Source of the DNA: DASUZD01 sp036377055
Lineage (GTDB): Bacteria; Actinomycetota; Thermoleophilia; Gaiellales; Gaiellaceae
Direction of reading: 5' to 3'
NCBI GenBank assembly: GCA_036377055.1
Contig: DASUZD010000051.1
Coordinates: 1 to 18,530 of the forward strand
Length of the DNA: 18,530 bases
The translations under genes and the position numbers were made by a program. The notes beneath the pieces are model-generated. The model ran no database searches. It saw nothing but the letters and a program-made list of their open reading frames with translations, and was not told where the DNA came from. Numbering within the stretch: position 1 is the first letter of the stretch; each line of letters starts with the position of its first letter. This document shows positions 1-6,202 of this stretch, piece by piece.

Positions 1-1
1 G

Positions 2-2248
2 CGCCGCGGCGTCGCCGGGTTCTGGCTGGACGAGGAACCCCAGTCGCTGAACGTCTTCGTCGCGCCCGAGACCTTCGAGAGGATCATGCGCAACGGCCTC
101 AAGCCGGGTGCGCCGCCGCAATGGGCGGTCGCGATCTCGAATCGCGGCGGGGTCGAAGACGGCGCCGACCTGACGGATGCCGTGAAGCGCCAGGTGGTCG
201 CACGCGCCGGCGTCGAGCCGGCTCAGGTCGTCGGCGTCAAGAAGATCGCGATCGACGAGGCGGACGCCGTGGGCAAGGGGTTCCGCGACATGTTCACCTC
301 GACCGGCGCGTTCGGCGTCCTCGCCGGGCTGCTCCTGCTCGTGAACCTGTTCGTAATGCTCGCGGCCGAGCGGAAGTCCGAGCTCGGGATGGCGCGCGCG
401 ATCGGCATGAAGCGAGGCGGCCTCGTCGGTGCGTTCGCGACCGAAGGCTGGATCTACGCCTTCGTGGCGAGCATCGCCGGGATCGTCGTCGGCATCGGGC
501 TGGGACGCCTGATCGTCGTGTTCTGCCAGCGCGCGTTCGACTCGGAGCACAACCCGCTCGAGCTCTTCTTCACCATCAGGCCGTGGAACGTCGTCCTCGC
601 GTTCGCGATCTCGTACGTCGTCGCAGTCCTGACGGTGGTCGGGACGAGCGTCCGCGTTGCGCGCTTGAACATCATCCGCGCGATCCGCGACCTCAGGGAG
701 CCGCCGGCGCCGAAGCGGCGGCGCACGCTCGTCCTCGGCGCCTTGGCGCTCGCGTTCGGCGCCCTCTGGACGCTCGCGTCGATCCCCGCGGACGAGGCGA
801 ACGGCCTGCTCATGGGCCCGGTCCTCGTGCTCGCCGGGCTCGGCGCCTTCTTGACGCGGCTCGCGCGCCGCAAGCGCGTCGTGACCGTCCTTTCGGCCGC
901 CGCGGTGGTGTGGGCTGCGATCGTCTTCGCGCTCTTCCCGCACGCCGCAGAGGGCGCGAGCATCATGGTCTACGTCTTCCAGGGCATCGTCCTGACCGGC
1001 GCCGGCGTCCTCCTTGTCGCGCAGCAGCAGGAGGCGATCGCCGCGGCGCTCACCCGGCTCGGACCGGGCAGGAAGCTCGCGCTGCGACTCGGCCTCGCCT
1101 ACCCGCTCGCCCGGCGCTCCCGCACCGGCCTGACCGTCGCGATGTACGCGCTCGTCGTCTTCATCCTCACGTTCATCACCGGGATCTCGCACATGATCGG
1201 ACAGCAGGTCGATAACGCGACGGCCCATGTCAGAGGCGGCTACGACGTCGTCGTCGCATCGACTCCCTCGAACCCGATCCGCCAGAGCGTGCTGGCGCGC
1301 CAGCCCGGCGTCGTCCGCGTCGTGCCGCTCGCGACGAGCAGCGCCCAGATCACGACGCCCGGCATCGCGCCGACGATGTGGAGCGTCACCGCGTACGACC
1401 GGCGGCTCCTCGACGGTGGCGCGCCCGCGCTCGACGACCGCGGTGCCTACCCGAGCGATCGCGCCGCGTGGGACGCGGTTCTCGCAGATCCCAGCCTCGT
1501 GATCGCCGACCCGATGTTCGGCCAGGAAGGCGGTCCGCCGAACTTCAAGGTCAAGCTCGGGCAGCGGGTCGCGATCGCGGATCCAGTCACCGGCGCGCGG
1601 CGCATCGTCCACGTCGCGGCGCTCCGATACGAGGACGGCCTGATCGGCAACGGGTTCCTGATCGGCGCGCCGGCGGCCCGCTCGCTGTTCGGCGCGCACC
1701 TCGTGGCCAGCCGGGCCTACGTCGCGCTCGAGCCCGGGACGGACGCAGACGCATGGGCTTCCTCGCTCCAGTCGCGGTACTACGCGAACGGCGCCGACGC
1801 CTCGTCGATCCGCTCGCTGACCGAGGAAGGCTTCGCGATCACGACCCAGGTGTTCCAGCTCTTCGAGGGCTATCTGGCGCTCGGGCTCGTCGTCGGGATC
1901 GCCGGCCTCGCAGTGGTGATGGTGCGCGCCGTCCGCGAGCGGCGACGGGAGATCGGGATGCTGCGCGCCGTCGGGTTCCCCTCTCGAATCATCGGCCGGA
2001 GCTTCGCGCTCGAGGCGGGGTTCATCGCCGCCGAGGGGACGCTGCTCGGCGTCTCGCTCGCCCTCGTGACGCTCTTCAACATCGTCACGAACACGGACGC
2101 GATGGGCGATCTCGTCTTCTCGGTGCCGTGGCTGACCCTGACGATCCTGCTCGTCGCGACCGTCGCGGCGTCCCTCGTGGCGACGATCGGTCCGGCGCTC
2201 TCGGCGACCCGGATCCGCCCGGCGGTTGCACTCCGCGTGACGGACTGA
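2..2248 (+). CDS. ABC exporter permease, FtsX/MacB type (5' truncated by window)
   Basis: Membrane subunit of an ABC exporter of the FtsX/MacB/LolC class, which couples a cytoplasmic ATPase to transport or lipoprotein release; the substrate cannot be told. The frame is open from base 2, so the ATG at 86 is internal and the real start lies left of the window. Counting from that ATG, a first FtsX core lies at about 70-200, with the typical cytoplasmic loop AERKSELGMARAIGMKRG after the first helix. A hydrophobic middle block spans about 215-315. A large extracytoplasmic domain follows, then a second FtsX core (about 590-715) with the matching loop RRREIGMLRAVGFPSR, ending in ATRIRPAVALRVTD. The repeat of two cores marks a fused two-half permease. 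The ATPase is presumably upstream, outside the window. Confidence 0.93.
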   Translation, partial: RRGVAGFWLDEEPQSLNVFVAPETFERIMRNGLKPGAPPQWAVAISNRGGVEDGADLTDAVKRQVVARAGVEPAQVVGVKKIAIDEADAVGKGFRDMFTSTGAFGVLAGLLLLVNLFVMLAAERKSELGMARAIGMKRGGLVGAFATEGWIYAFVASIAGIVVGIGLGRLIVVFCQRAFDSEHNPLELFFTIRPWNVVLAFAISYVVAVLTVVGTSVRVARLNIIRAIRDLREPPAPKRRRTLVLGALALAFGALWTLASIPADEANGLLMGPVLVLAGLGAFLTRLARRKRVVTVLSAAAVVWAAIVFALFPHAAEGASIMVYVFQGIVLTGAGVLLVAQQQEAIAAALTRLGPGRKLALRLGLAYPLARRSRTGLTVAMYALVVFILTFITGISHMIGQQVDNATAHVRGGYDVVVASTPSNPIRQSVLARQPGVVRVVPLATSSAQITTPGIAPTMWSVTAYDRRLLDGGAPALDDRGAYPSDRAAWDAVLADPSLVIADPMFGQEGGPPNFKVKLGQRVAIADPVTGARRIVHVAALRYEDGLIGNGFLIGAPAARSLFGAHLVASRAYVALEPGTDADAWASSLQSRYYANGADASSIRSLTEEGFAITTQVFQLFEGYLALGLVVGIAGLAVVMVRAVRERRREIGMLRAVGFPSRIIGRSFALEAGFIAAEGTLLGVSLALVTLFNIVTNTDAMGDLVFSVPWLTLTILLVATVAASLVATIGPALSATRIRPAVALRVTD

Positions 2249-2273
2249 GACGCCTCCTACAAAGTCGAGTGCA

Positions 2274-2773
2274 TCACGAGGTCTGTCCCGCCGGTGGCCC
2301 CTCGAGTAGAAGGTACTTCGACAAGATCGGCTGAAAGCGCAGAAACCGGGGCATCACCGCGGACAGCCATCCGAGGAGATCGAACAGGACGTGGTCGGAT
2401 TGCTGGTAGATCCATCCCTTGGCGGGCTCGCCCTTCGCGGTTACGCCGCGGAGAGCACCCTCACCGTCACCAAGATCGATCGCCCAGCCTCTGCCAAGCA
2501 GGAATCCGCGTCTACGGCGTATGTGAACGGATGGTCATCTGCGGCGACGACGACGTCCACCTCCTTCGAGCGATTTCCGAAAGTGTCGACCGTCTCACCA
2601 TGGCCGACACCGAGGTTTCGCGGCAAATACGCCTTGAGAAGCTCGCGGAATGCGGCCTCGGCAGCGTCTCCTTTATCACCTGCGTGCTCGAACATCGCGC
2701 GCGCCTCGTTCAGCTTCGCGAGCATCGCCGCTTCGGACGCGCTGATCTTCTCTTGGAGCCATGCGTGCGTCAT
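2274..2773 (-). pseudogene. DUF6602-like protein, frameshifted and internally deleted remnant
   Basis: The first frame runs from ATG at 2773 to a stop at 2441 (110 aa). It contains a block recalling DUF6602 proteins, a family resembling restriction-type nuclease domains: LPRNLGVGHGETVDTFGNRS followed by KEVDVVV and DDHPF. After SCLAEAG the protein turns to nonsense. A different minus-strand frame, open from about 2473 to a stop at 2276-2274, then gives a sensible C-terminus (SDHVLFDLLGWLSAVMPRF, FQPILSKYLL). Together they look like the N- and C-terminal parts of one gene, with the middle lost and the frame shifted. The family call is from memory of its motifs. A TAGAAG box lies 7 nt before the ATG. 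Codon use is less GC-extreme than in neighbouring genes, suggesting an acquired gene. Confidence 0.55.
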
Positions 2774-2885
2774 AGCGGCGCTTCTACCAGCGAAACGATC
2801 GAATGGCCGATTGCGCTACGCCGCATTCGGCTGAAGTGAACCCTGGCAGGCGAGCACGGCGCCGTGAGCCACCAACAGCCCAGGG

Positions 2886-2924
2886 TGTGGCTTTTCCGCA
2901 ACGAGGTTCGGGGCGGGTCCCGAT
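2886..2924 (+). promoter_or_regulatory. Site D: palindromic operator plus CCCGAT hexamer before gene 2958
   Basis: TGTGGCTTTTCCGCA (2886-2900) read on the minus strand is TGCGGAAAAGCCACA, matching 13 of 15 positions of the shared consensus TGCGGRAAWCCCGCA. Exactly 18 nt later comes CCCGAT (2919-2924), the same spacing as sites B, C and E. The spacer contains CGAGGTTC, also present at the same place in site C. The hexamer ends 34 nt before the ATG at 2958. Confidence 0.5.
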
Positions 2925-2957
2925 GAGCTTGCGCAACCCCGCGACGAAGCTTCGGCC

Positions 2958-3587
2958 ATGAACGTCAGCTACGGAGTCGTCTGGCGCGAGGACGCGCTCC
3001 CGCTCGCCACGGGAAAGCTCGAGCTCCTGCCGCACGCTCTCCGGTTCGAGGGCATCGCCGGGGGCCGGCCGACGACGCACGAGATCGCGTACGAGACGCT
3101 CGCGGCCGTCCGTGTCGGCCGCTCGCCCTCGGAACGGCTCGACGGGCGGCCGAGCCTCGTCCTCGAGCGACGCAGCGGGCTGCCGATCAGCGTCGCGAGC
3201 GTCGTGCAGTCGGGCGTCGTCGCGGAGATCGCAGAACGGCTCGCGAGCCTTCACTTCGGCGCGAACGCGCGCAGGCGCACGGTCTTCGTCCTCCCGCTTC
3301 GGGAGGGCGCGCACGACCGCGCCCAGGCGCTGCTCGCCGAGGGCCCGCCGTTCGATCCGGAGGAGACGGCGCTCGACCGGCACGACGTGTTCGTGACGCA
3401 GAACGAGGTCGTGTTCGTCTTCGAGTCGAAGCTCGGCGTGGACGCGCTCGAGCCGCTGCTCTCCGACCCTGCGCTCTGGCTGAGCGCCGCCGCATGGCGT
3501 GAGCTTCTGGCCGGCCCGCCGAGAATCGCCGAGGACGCCTATTCCTGGGAGCGGCCGCCCGCCGCGAACGGCTCGGGCAGCCGATGA
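2958..3587 (+). CDS. Conserved hypothetical protein, PH-like N-terminus and alpha/beta-barrel-like C-terminus
   Basis: A 209-residue soluble protein with no signal peptide or membrane segment. Residues 1-95 alternate short beta-strand-like stretches (GVVWRED, GKLELLPHALRFEG, EIAYETLAAVRVGR, PSLVLERRSGLPISV), recalling bacterial PH/GRAM-like domains. Residues 105-200 (TVFVLPLREGAHDRAQALLA, DVFVTQNEVVFVFES, WRELLAGPPRIAEDAYSW) resemble dimeric alpha/beta-barrel or monooxygenase-like modules. Neither assignment is certain and no catalytic residues are evident. The ATG at 2958 has only a weak GAAG upstream. Operator site D lies about 60 nt upstream, so the gene is a likely member of the stress regulon proposed here. 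It stands alone, with no same-strand neighbour close by. Confidence 0.8.
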   Translation: MNVSYGVVWREDALPLATGKLELLPHALRFEGIAGGRPTTHEIAYETLAAVRVGRSPSERLDGRPSLVLERRSGLPISVASVVQSGVVAEIAERLASLHFGANARRRTVFVLPLREGAHDRAQALLAEGPPFDPEETALDRHDVFVTQNEVVFVFESKLGVDALEPLLSDPALWLSAAAWRELLAGPPRIAEDAYSWERPPAANGSGSR

Positions 3588-3604
3588 CGCCGGCCGATCA
3601 GCGA

Positions 3605-3814
3605 CTAGGAGCGGCCACCGAAATGTCTAGCGAGACGCTGAAGTCGGCGCTTCGCTGCGGACCGACCGTAGAAGCCGATGGTTAGCCGGTTGTTCGGGCT
3701 TCCGTCGAAACGTTGGAGACTCTTGAGCAGCGACTCGACAAAGCGCTCGTCGCCCGGCTCCAAGTGGATTTTCACGCAGGGCACGGACTTTCCGTTCGGC
3801 CCCTCGATCCTCAT
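3605..3814 (-). CDS. Small hypothetical protein or gene fragment (69 aa)
   Basis: The ATG at 3814 opens a 69-residue basic protein (VKIHLEPGDERFVESLLKSL, LTIGFYGRSAAKRRLQRLAR) that reads like a real helix-rich sequence and not a shadow frame, and no other frame here is better. Codons such as CTA, AGA, AGT and TTG are used, unlike the neighbouring genes. An in-frame stop lies only seven codons upstream of the ATG, so the protein cannot extend far. No Shine-Dalgarno is obvious. I do not recognise the family. With the broken gene at 2274-2773 it may mark a patch of foreign or decaying DNA. Confidence 0.35.
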   Translation of the reverse strand: MRIEGPNGKSVPCVKIHLEPGDERFVESLLKSLQRFDGSPNNRLTIGFYGRSAAKRRLQRLARHFGGRS

Positions 3815-3888
3815 GATCAGAGTGTCGCCGATCTACGCGGCGAGTGGAACGCCTCGCGCTCGGGCGAGCGCGGAAGCGCGGCAGCCGG

Positions 3889-4104
3889 CTAGGCGCCCCG
3901 CGGTCTGTGCCGCAGTCGCCCGAGACGCGCTCTAAGGCGTCCACGCCGCGTGCTCGCGGGCGGGCGCCACACGAGGCGGCTTTTCTCGACCCCCGTGACC
4001 ACCATCAGCAGCATCGCGACGAGCAGCGGAAGGACGGTCGTTGCGGTTGGGGCGCCTCCGATCATCTCGATTGAAGTCTCTCCTCCGGCGCACGCGGCGG
4101 TCAT
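3889..4104 (-). CDS. Possible small single-pass membrane protein (71 aa)
   Basis: The frame from ATG 4104 encodes a short polar N-terminus, one convincing membrane helix at about residues 22-39 (TATTVLPLLVAMLLMVVTG) and a strongly basic C-terminal tail (RRGRLRARLGRLRHRPRG), as expected for a tail-in single-pass protein. No homologue is recognised. The rest of 3815-4246 holds no better gene. It would be divergent from the Usp gene at 4247, with operator site E between them, so it might share control. An initiating Met at residue 14 is an alternative. Low GC-skew evidence and a short length keep confidence modest. Confidence 0.35.
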   Translation of the reverse strand: MTAACAGGETSIEMIGGAPTATTVLPLLVAMLLMVVTGVEKSRLVWRPPASTRRGRLRARLGRLRHRPRGA

Positions 4105-4125
4105 CGGCGCACGGGCGGATTCGGC

Positions 4126-4164
4126 GGCGGGTTTTCCGCGGTCTTTCGACGCGCAACTACCGAT
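4126..4164 (+). promoter_or_regulatory. Site E: palindromic operator plus ACCGAT hexamer before usp 4247
   Basis: GGCGGGTTTTCCGCG (4126-4140) on the minus strand is CGCGGAAAACCCGCC, matching 13 of 15 positions of TGCGGRAAWCCCGCA. Exactly 18 nt later stands ACCGAT (4159-4164), the position of CCGGAT in sites B and C. The operator centre is 114 nt before the ATG of the Usp gene. Confidence 0.5.
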
Positions 4165-4246
4165 GCGAACCGCGCGCTACTGCCGATGTCACGCAGGGCG
4201 CAGCGGGCGATTCCTTCTGCGAAGAGATCGAGCGAAAGGAGTCGTC

Positions 4247-4693
4247 ATGAAGAGGATCCTGATCGCGACCGACGGGTCCTCGTCGGCGCACGAGGCCGTC
4301 GATCTCGGGCTCGAGCTCGCGGCTGAGCACGACTCGGACGTCACGTTCATGCATGTCGTTCCCGTCCTCGAGCGCGGTGCTCCCGCATTTGCCGTGCCGC
4401 CCGTCCTGCACCAGGTGAACGAGGACGATCGGAAGGTGCTCCTCGAAGCGGCCGAGCGAGCCGCAGAGCTAGGAATCGAGGCGAAGACGAAGCTCGTCGC
4501 GGGTCTCCCCGTGGACGAGATCGTCGCGTACGCGGACACGATCGACGCCGATCTGATCGTCGTCGGGTCGCGGGGGCGCGGCGCGATCGCGAGCGCGCTG
4601 CTCGGAAGCGTCTCGCGCGGCATCCTCTACGAGGCGCGACGTCCCGTCCTGGTCGTGCGGGGTACGCGCGAGCGCATCGCGGCACCCGCCTAG
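4247..4693 (+). CDS. Universal stress protein, UspA family, ATP-binding type
   Basis: A single Usp domain of 148 residues, the usual size. It starts with the beta1 strand and adenine-site Asp of the family (MKRILIATDGSSSAHEAV). Near the C-terminus it carries the ATP-binding signature G-2x-G-9x-G(S/T), seen as GSRGRGAIASALLGSVS, so an ATP-binding Usp is expected. The ATG at 4247 is preceded by AAAGGAG at ideal spacing; the same frame stays open to 3950 but that extension has no Usp similarity. Usp proteins act in the cytoplasm in growth arrest and redox or nutrient stress, and many belong to the mycobacterial DosR regulon. A consensus operator (site E) lies upstream, and the palindrome of site A begins 2 nt after its stop codon. 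Confidence 0.95.
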   Translation: MKRILIATDGSSSAHEAVDLGLELAAEHDSDVTFMHVVPVLERGAPAFAVPPVLHQVNEDDRKVLLEAAERAAELGIEAKTKLVAGLPVDEIVAYADTIDADLIVVGSRGRGAIASALLGSVSRGILYEARRPVLVVRGTRERIAAPA

Positions 4694-4694
4694 G

Positions 4695-4758
4695 CGCTGC
4701 GGGAATCCCGCAGCGAGGGCACGGCATCTCCGCCTGCAGTTTCCGCGCTCGCCCGGAT
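4695..4758 (+). promoter_or_regulatory. Site A: perfect palindromic operator and distal CCGGAT hexamer before gene 4838
   Basis: TGCGGGAATCCCGCA (4698-4712) is a palindrome with 7-nt arms around one central A, extended to 10-nt arms at 4695-4715. CCGGAT follows at 4753-4758, with 40 nt between instead of the 18 nt at sites B to E; the extra 22 nt is about two helical turns. The 18 bases ending in this CCGGAT (4741-4758) are identical to 7896-7913 at site B, and AGACTTG occurs at the same distance after it in both (4781-4787 and 7936-7942). The gene start is 80 nt beyond the hexamer. Confidence 0.6.
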
Positions 4759-4837
4759 TCCGGTTGCGGCGGTCGCGTCGAGACTTGGGCCAGAGGTCGG
4801 AGCGCAAGGGGCCCGGCCGCGACGGAAGGAGCGGGCG

Positions 4838-5500
4838 ATGCGTAAGTTCTTGGAAATCGGAGGCGTTGTTGCCGGGGCGATTTTGATCGCCTTTGGCATC
4901 GCGGCGATCGTGATGGGCGTGAACGGCCGCTCGACGGTGCACGACAGCCTGAAGCTGGAGAAGATCGTCGGCACCCCGGACATGACCCCGGCGGCGATCA
5001 GGCAGGAGGCCAAGGAGGCGGGGCTTCCGTCCAGCGTCAAGCTGCCGACGGTCGCGGTGGCCGGGAAGGCGATCAACAGCGGTGAGCGGGCGCGCGCGTT
5101 CGCGGGCTACATGCGGATCCACGCCCTGGAGGCCACGCACGGGCTGACCTATGCGGAGATGGGGCGCTGGCTGGCGAAGCCGGGGGCGCCGCAGAGCGCG
5201 CTGGACAAGAACGGCGCGACCAGCGACCCGAAGTGGGCGCTCACGGATGCGAAGACGAAGCAGCCGCTCGAGAACGGTCTGCGCAACCTGTGGGTGACCG
5301 AGACCGCGCTGACCACGGCGCTGAACACGAGCTACATGGCCGAGCAGCTGTCGATCTTCGGGATCGTCGTCGGAGTCGCCCTGCTGCTGGCGGGGGTCGG
5401 GTTCACGATCCTGGCGGTCGGCGGGGCGCTCCGCAACCCGGAGACCGCGCTCGGCTTCCTGCGCAAGCACGCGTCGCCGTCGCTTCCGGCGCGGGCATAG
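4838..5500 (+). CDS. Two-helix membrane protein with extracytoplasmic domain, unknown function
   Basis: A 220-residue protein. An N-terminal membrane helix lies at about 6-28 (IGGVVAGAILIAFGIAAIVM). A soluble domain of roughly 140 residues follows, probably outside the membrane. A second helix at about 171-195 (FGIVVGVALLLAGVGFTILA) leads to a short tail. The middle domain is rich in Ala/Lys/Glu with no cysteines, and I recognise no enzymatic motif. The start is supported by GGAAGGAG 9 nt before the ATG. It sits between a Usp gene and a convergent two-component system and has operator site A upstream with a promoter stretch identical to part of site B, so co-regulation with the Usp genes is likely. 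A role in the envelope stress response is only a guess. Confidence 0.85.
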   Translation: MRKFLEIGGVVAGAILIAFGIAAIVMGVNGRSTVHDSLKLEKIVGTPDMTPAAIRQEAKEAGLPSSVKLPTVAVAGKAINSGERARAFAGYMRIHALEATHGLTYAEMGRWLAKPGAPQSALDKNGATSDPKWALTDAKTKQPLENGLRNLWVTETALTTALNTSYMAEQLSIFGIVVGVALLLAGVGFTILAVGGALRNPETALGFLRKHASPSLPARA

Positions 5501-5529
5501 CAAGACCGACGGGCTCCTCCGTCGCAAGG

Positions 5530-5562
5530 GCGAGCGGGCCGCCTGGAGGGCGGCCCGCTCGC
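5530..5562. terminator. Strong hairpin between convergent genes
   Basis: Perfect 14-bp GC-rich stem (5530-5543 pairing with 5549-5562) and a 5-nt loop, TGGAG. It lies between the stop of gene 4838 and the stop of the response regulator at 5564. There is no clear T tract on either side, so it is a probable bidirectional terminator or transcription barrier and not a textbook intrinsic terminator. Confidence 0.7.
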
Positions 5563-5563
5563 A

Positions 5564-6202
5564 TCACTCCTCGAGCAGCCCCTGGGCGAGCGCGTGCCGC
5601 ACCAGCTCGGCGCGGGTCGAGAGGCGCAGCTTCTGCATGATGTGCGCCCTGTGCGTCTCCGCCGTGCGTACTGAGATGTAGAGCTGCTTGGCGATCTCCT
5701 GGTTCGTGTGCCCGAGCGCGAGCAGGCGCAGGACCTCGCGCTCACGCTCCGACAGCGGATCTTCCTCGGCTCTCCGTGCCGCCTCGGCCTCTGCGACCAC
5801 GAGCCGGGCGCCGAGCTCGGGGTGGACGTAGCGGCCGCCCTTGGCGACCTCGCGGATCGCGGCGACGACCTCGGTGTCGGCGGCCTCCTTCAAGACGTAG
5901 CCGCTGGCGCCGGCGGCGAAGGCCTCGCGCACGTATTGCGGGTCGTCCTGCATCGAGAGGACCAACACCTTCGCCTCGGGCTGCTCGTGCAGAAGCTGGG
6001 GGAGAACGTCGAGGCCGCTTTGGTCGGGCATGACCAGGTCGAGCAGGATCACCTCGGGTTTCAGCGCGCGGGCCTGGAAGATCGCCTCCCGCCCCGAGCC
6101 GGCCTCGCCGACCGGCTCCAGATCGTCCTCGGCCTCGAGCAGCAGCTTCAGCCCGGCGCGCACGACCGCGTGGTCGTCGACGATCAAGACCCGCACGCTC
6201 AC
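5564..6202 (-). CDS. NarL/FixJ-type response regulator (LuxR-like HTH)
   Basis: A 212-residue two-component DNA-binding regulator. The receiver domain (about 3-118) has the acidic pair D9/D10, phospho-acceptor D55 in VILLDLVMP, S83 in VLVLSMQDD and K105 in GYVLKEAAD, so it looks fully functional. A LuxR/NarL helix-turn-helix fills about 147-211 (LSEREREVLRLLALGHTNQE, then IAKQLYISVRTAETHRAHIM). The GTG start at 6202 overlaps the kinase stop by 4 nt (GTGA), so the two are translationally coupled and form a cognate pair. Regulators of this family bind short palindromes as dimers, which fits the repeated palindromes A to E around it. It is in the same class as mycobacterial DosR/DevR, but the sequence shown does not prove orthology. 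Confidence 0.95.
   Translation of the reverse strand: MSVRVLIVDDHAVVRAGLKLLLEAEDDLEPVGEAGSGREAIFQARALKPEVILLDLVMPDQSGLDVLPQLLHEQPEAKVLVLSMQDDPQYVREAFAAGASGYVLKEAADTEVVAAIREVAKGGRYVHPELGARLVVAEAEAARRAEEDPLSEREREVLRLLALGHTNQEIAKQLYISVRTAETHRAHIMQKLRLSTRAELVRHALAQGLLEE

Noticed and set aside
3950..4246. N-terminal extension of the Usp frame upstream of 4247
   Set aside because: Usp proteins begin at the beta1 strand; an ideal AGGAG precedes the ATG at 4247.
4695..4715. Palindromes A and C read as intrinsic terminators because both follow a stop codon closely
   Set aside because: The arms leave a 1-nt centre, there is no T tract, and site B with the same sequence is not after any gene end. Fixed spacing to the hexamer favours an operator, though a double role is possible.
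4469..5527. 352-codon minus-strand frame opposite usp and the membrane protein
   Set aside because: No domain or membrane segment, Arg-rich shadow; the plus strand has ribosome sites and recognisable proteins.
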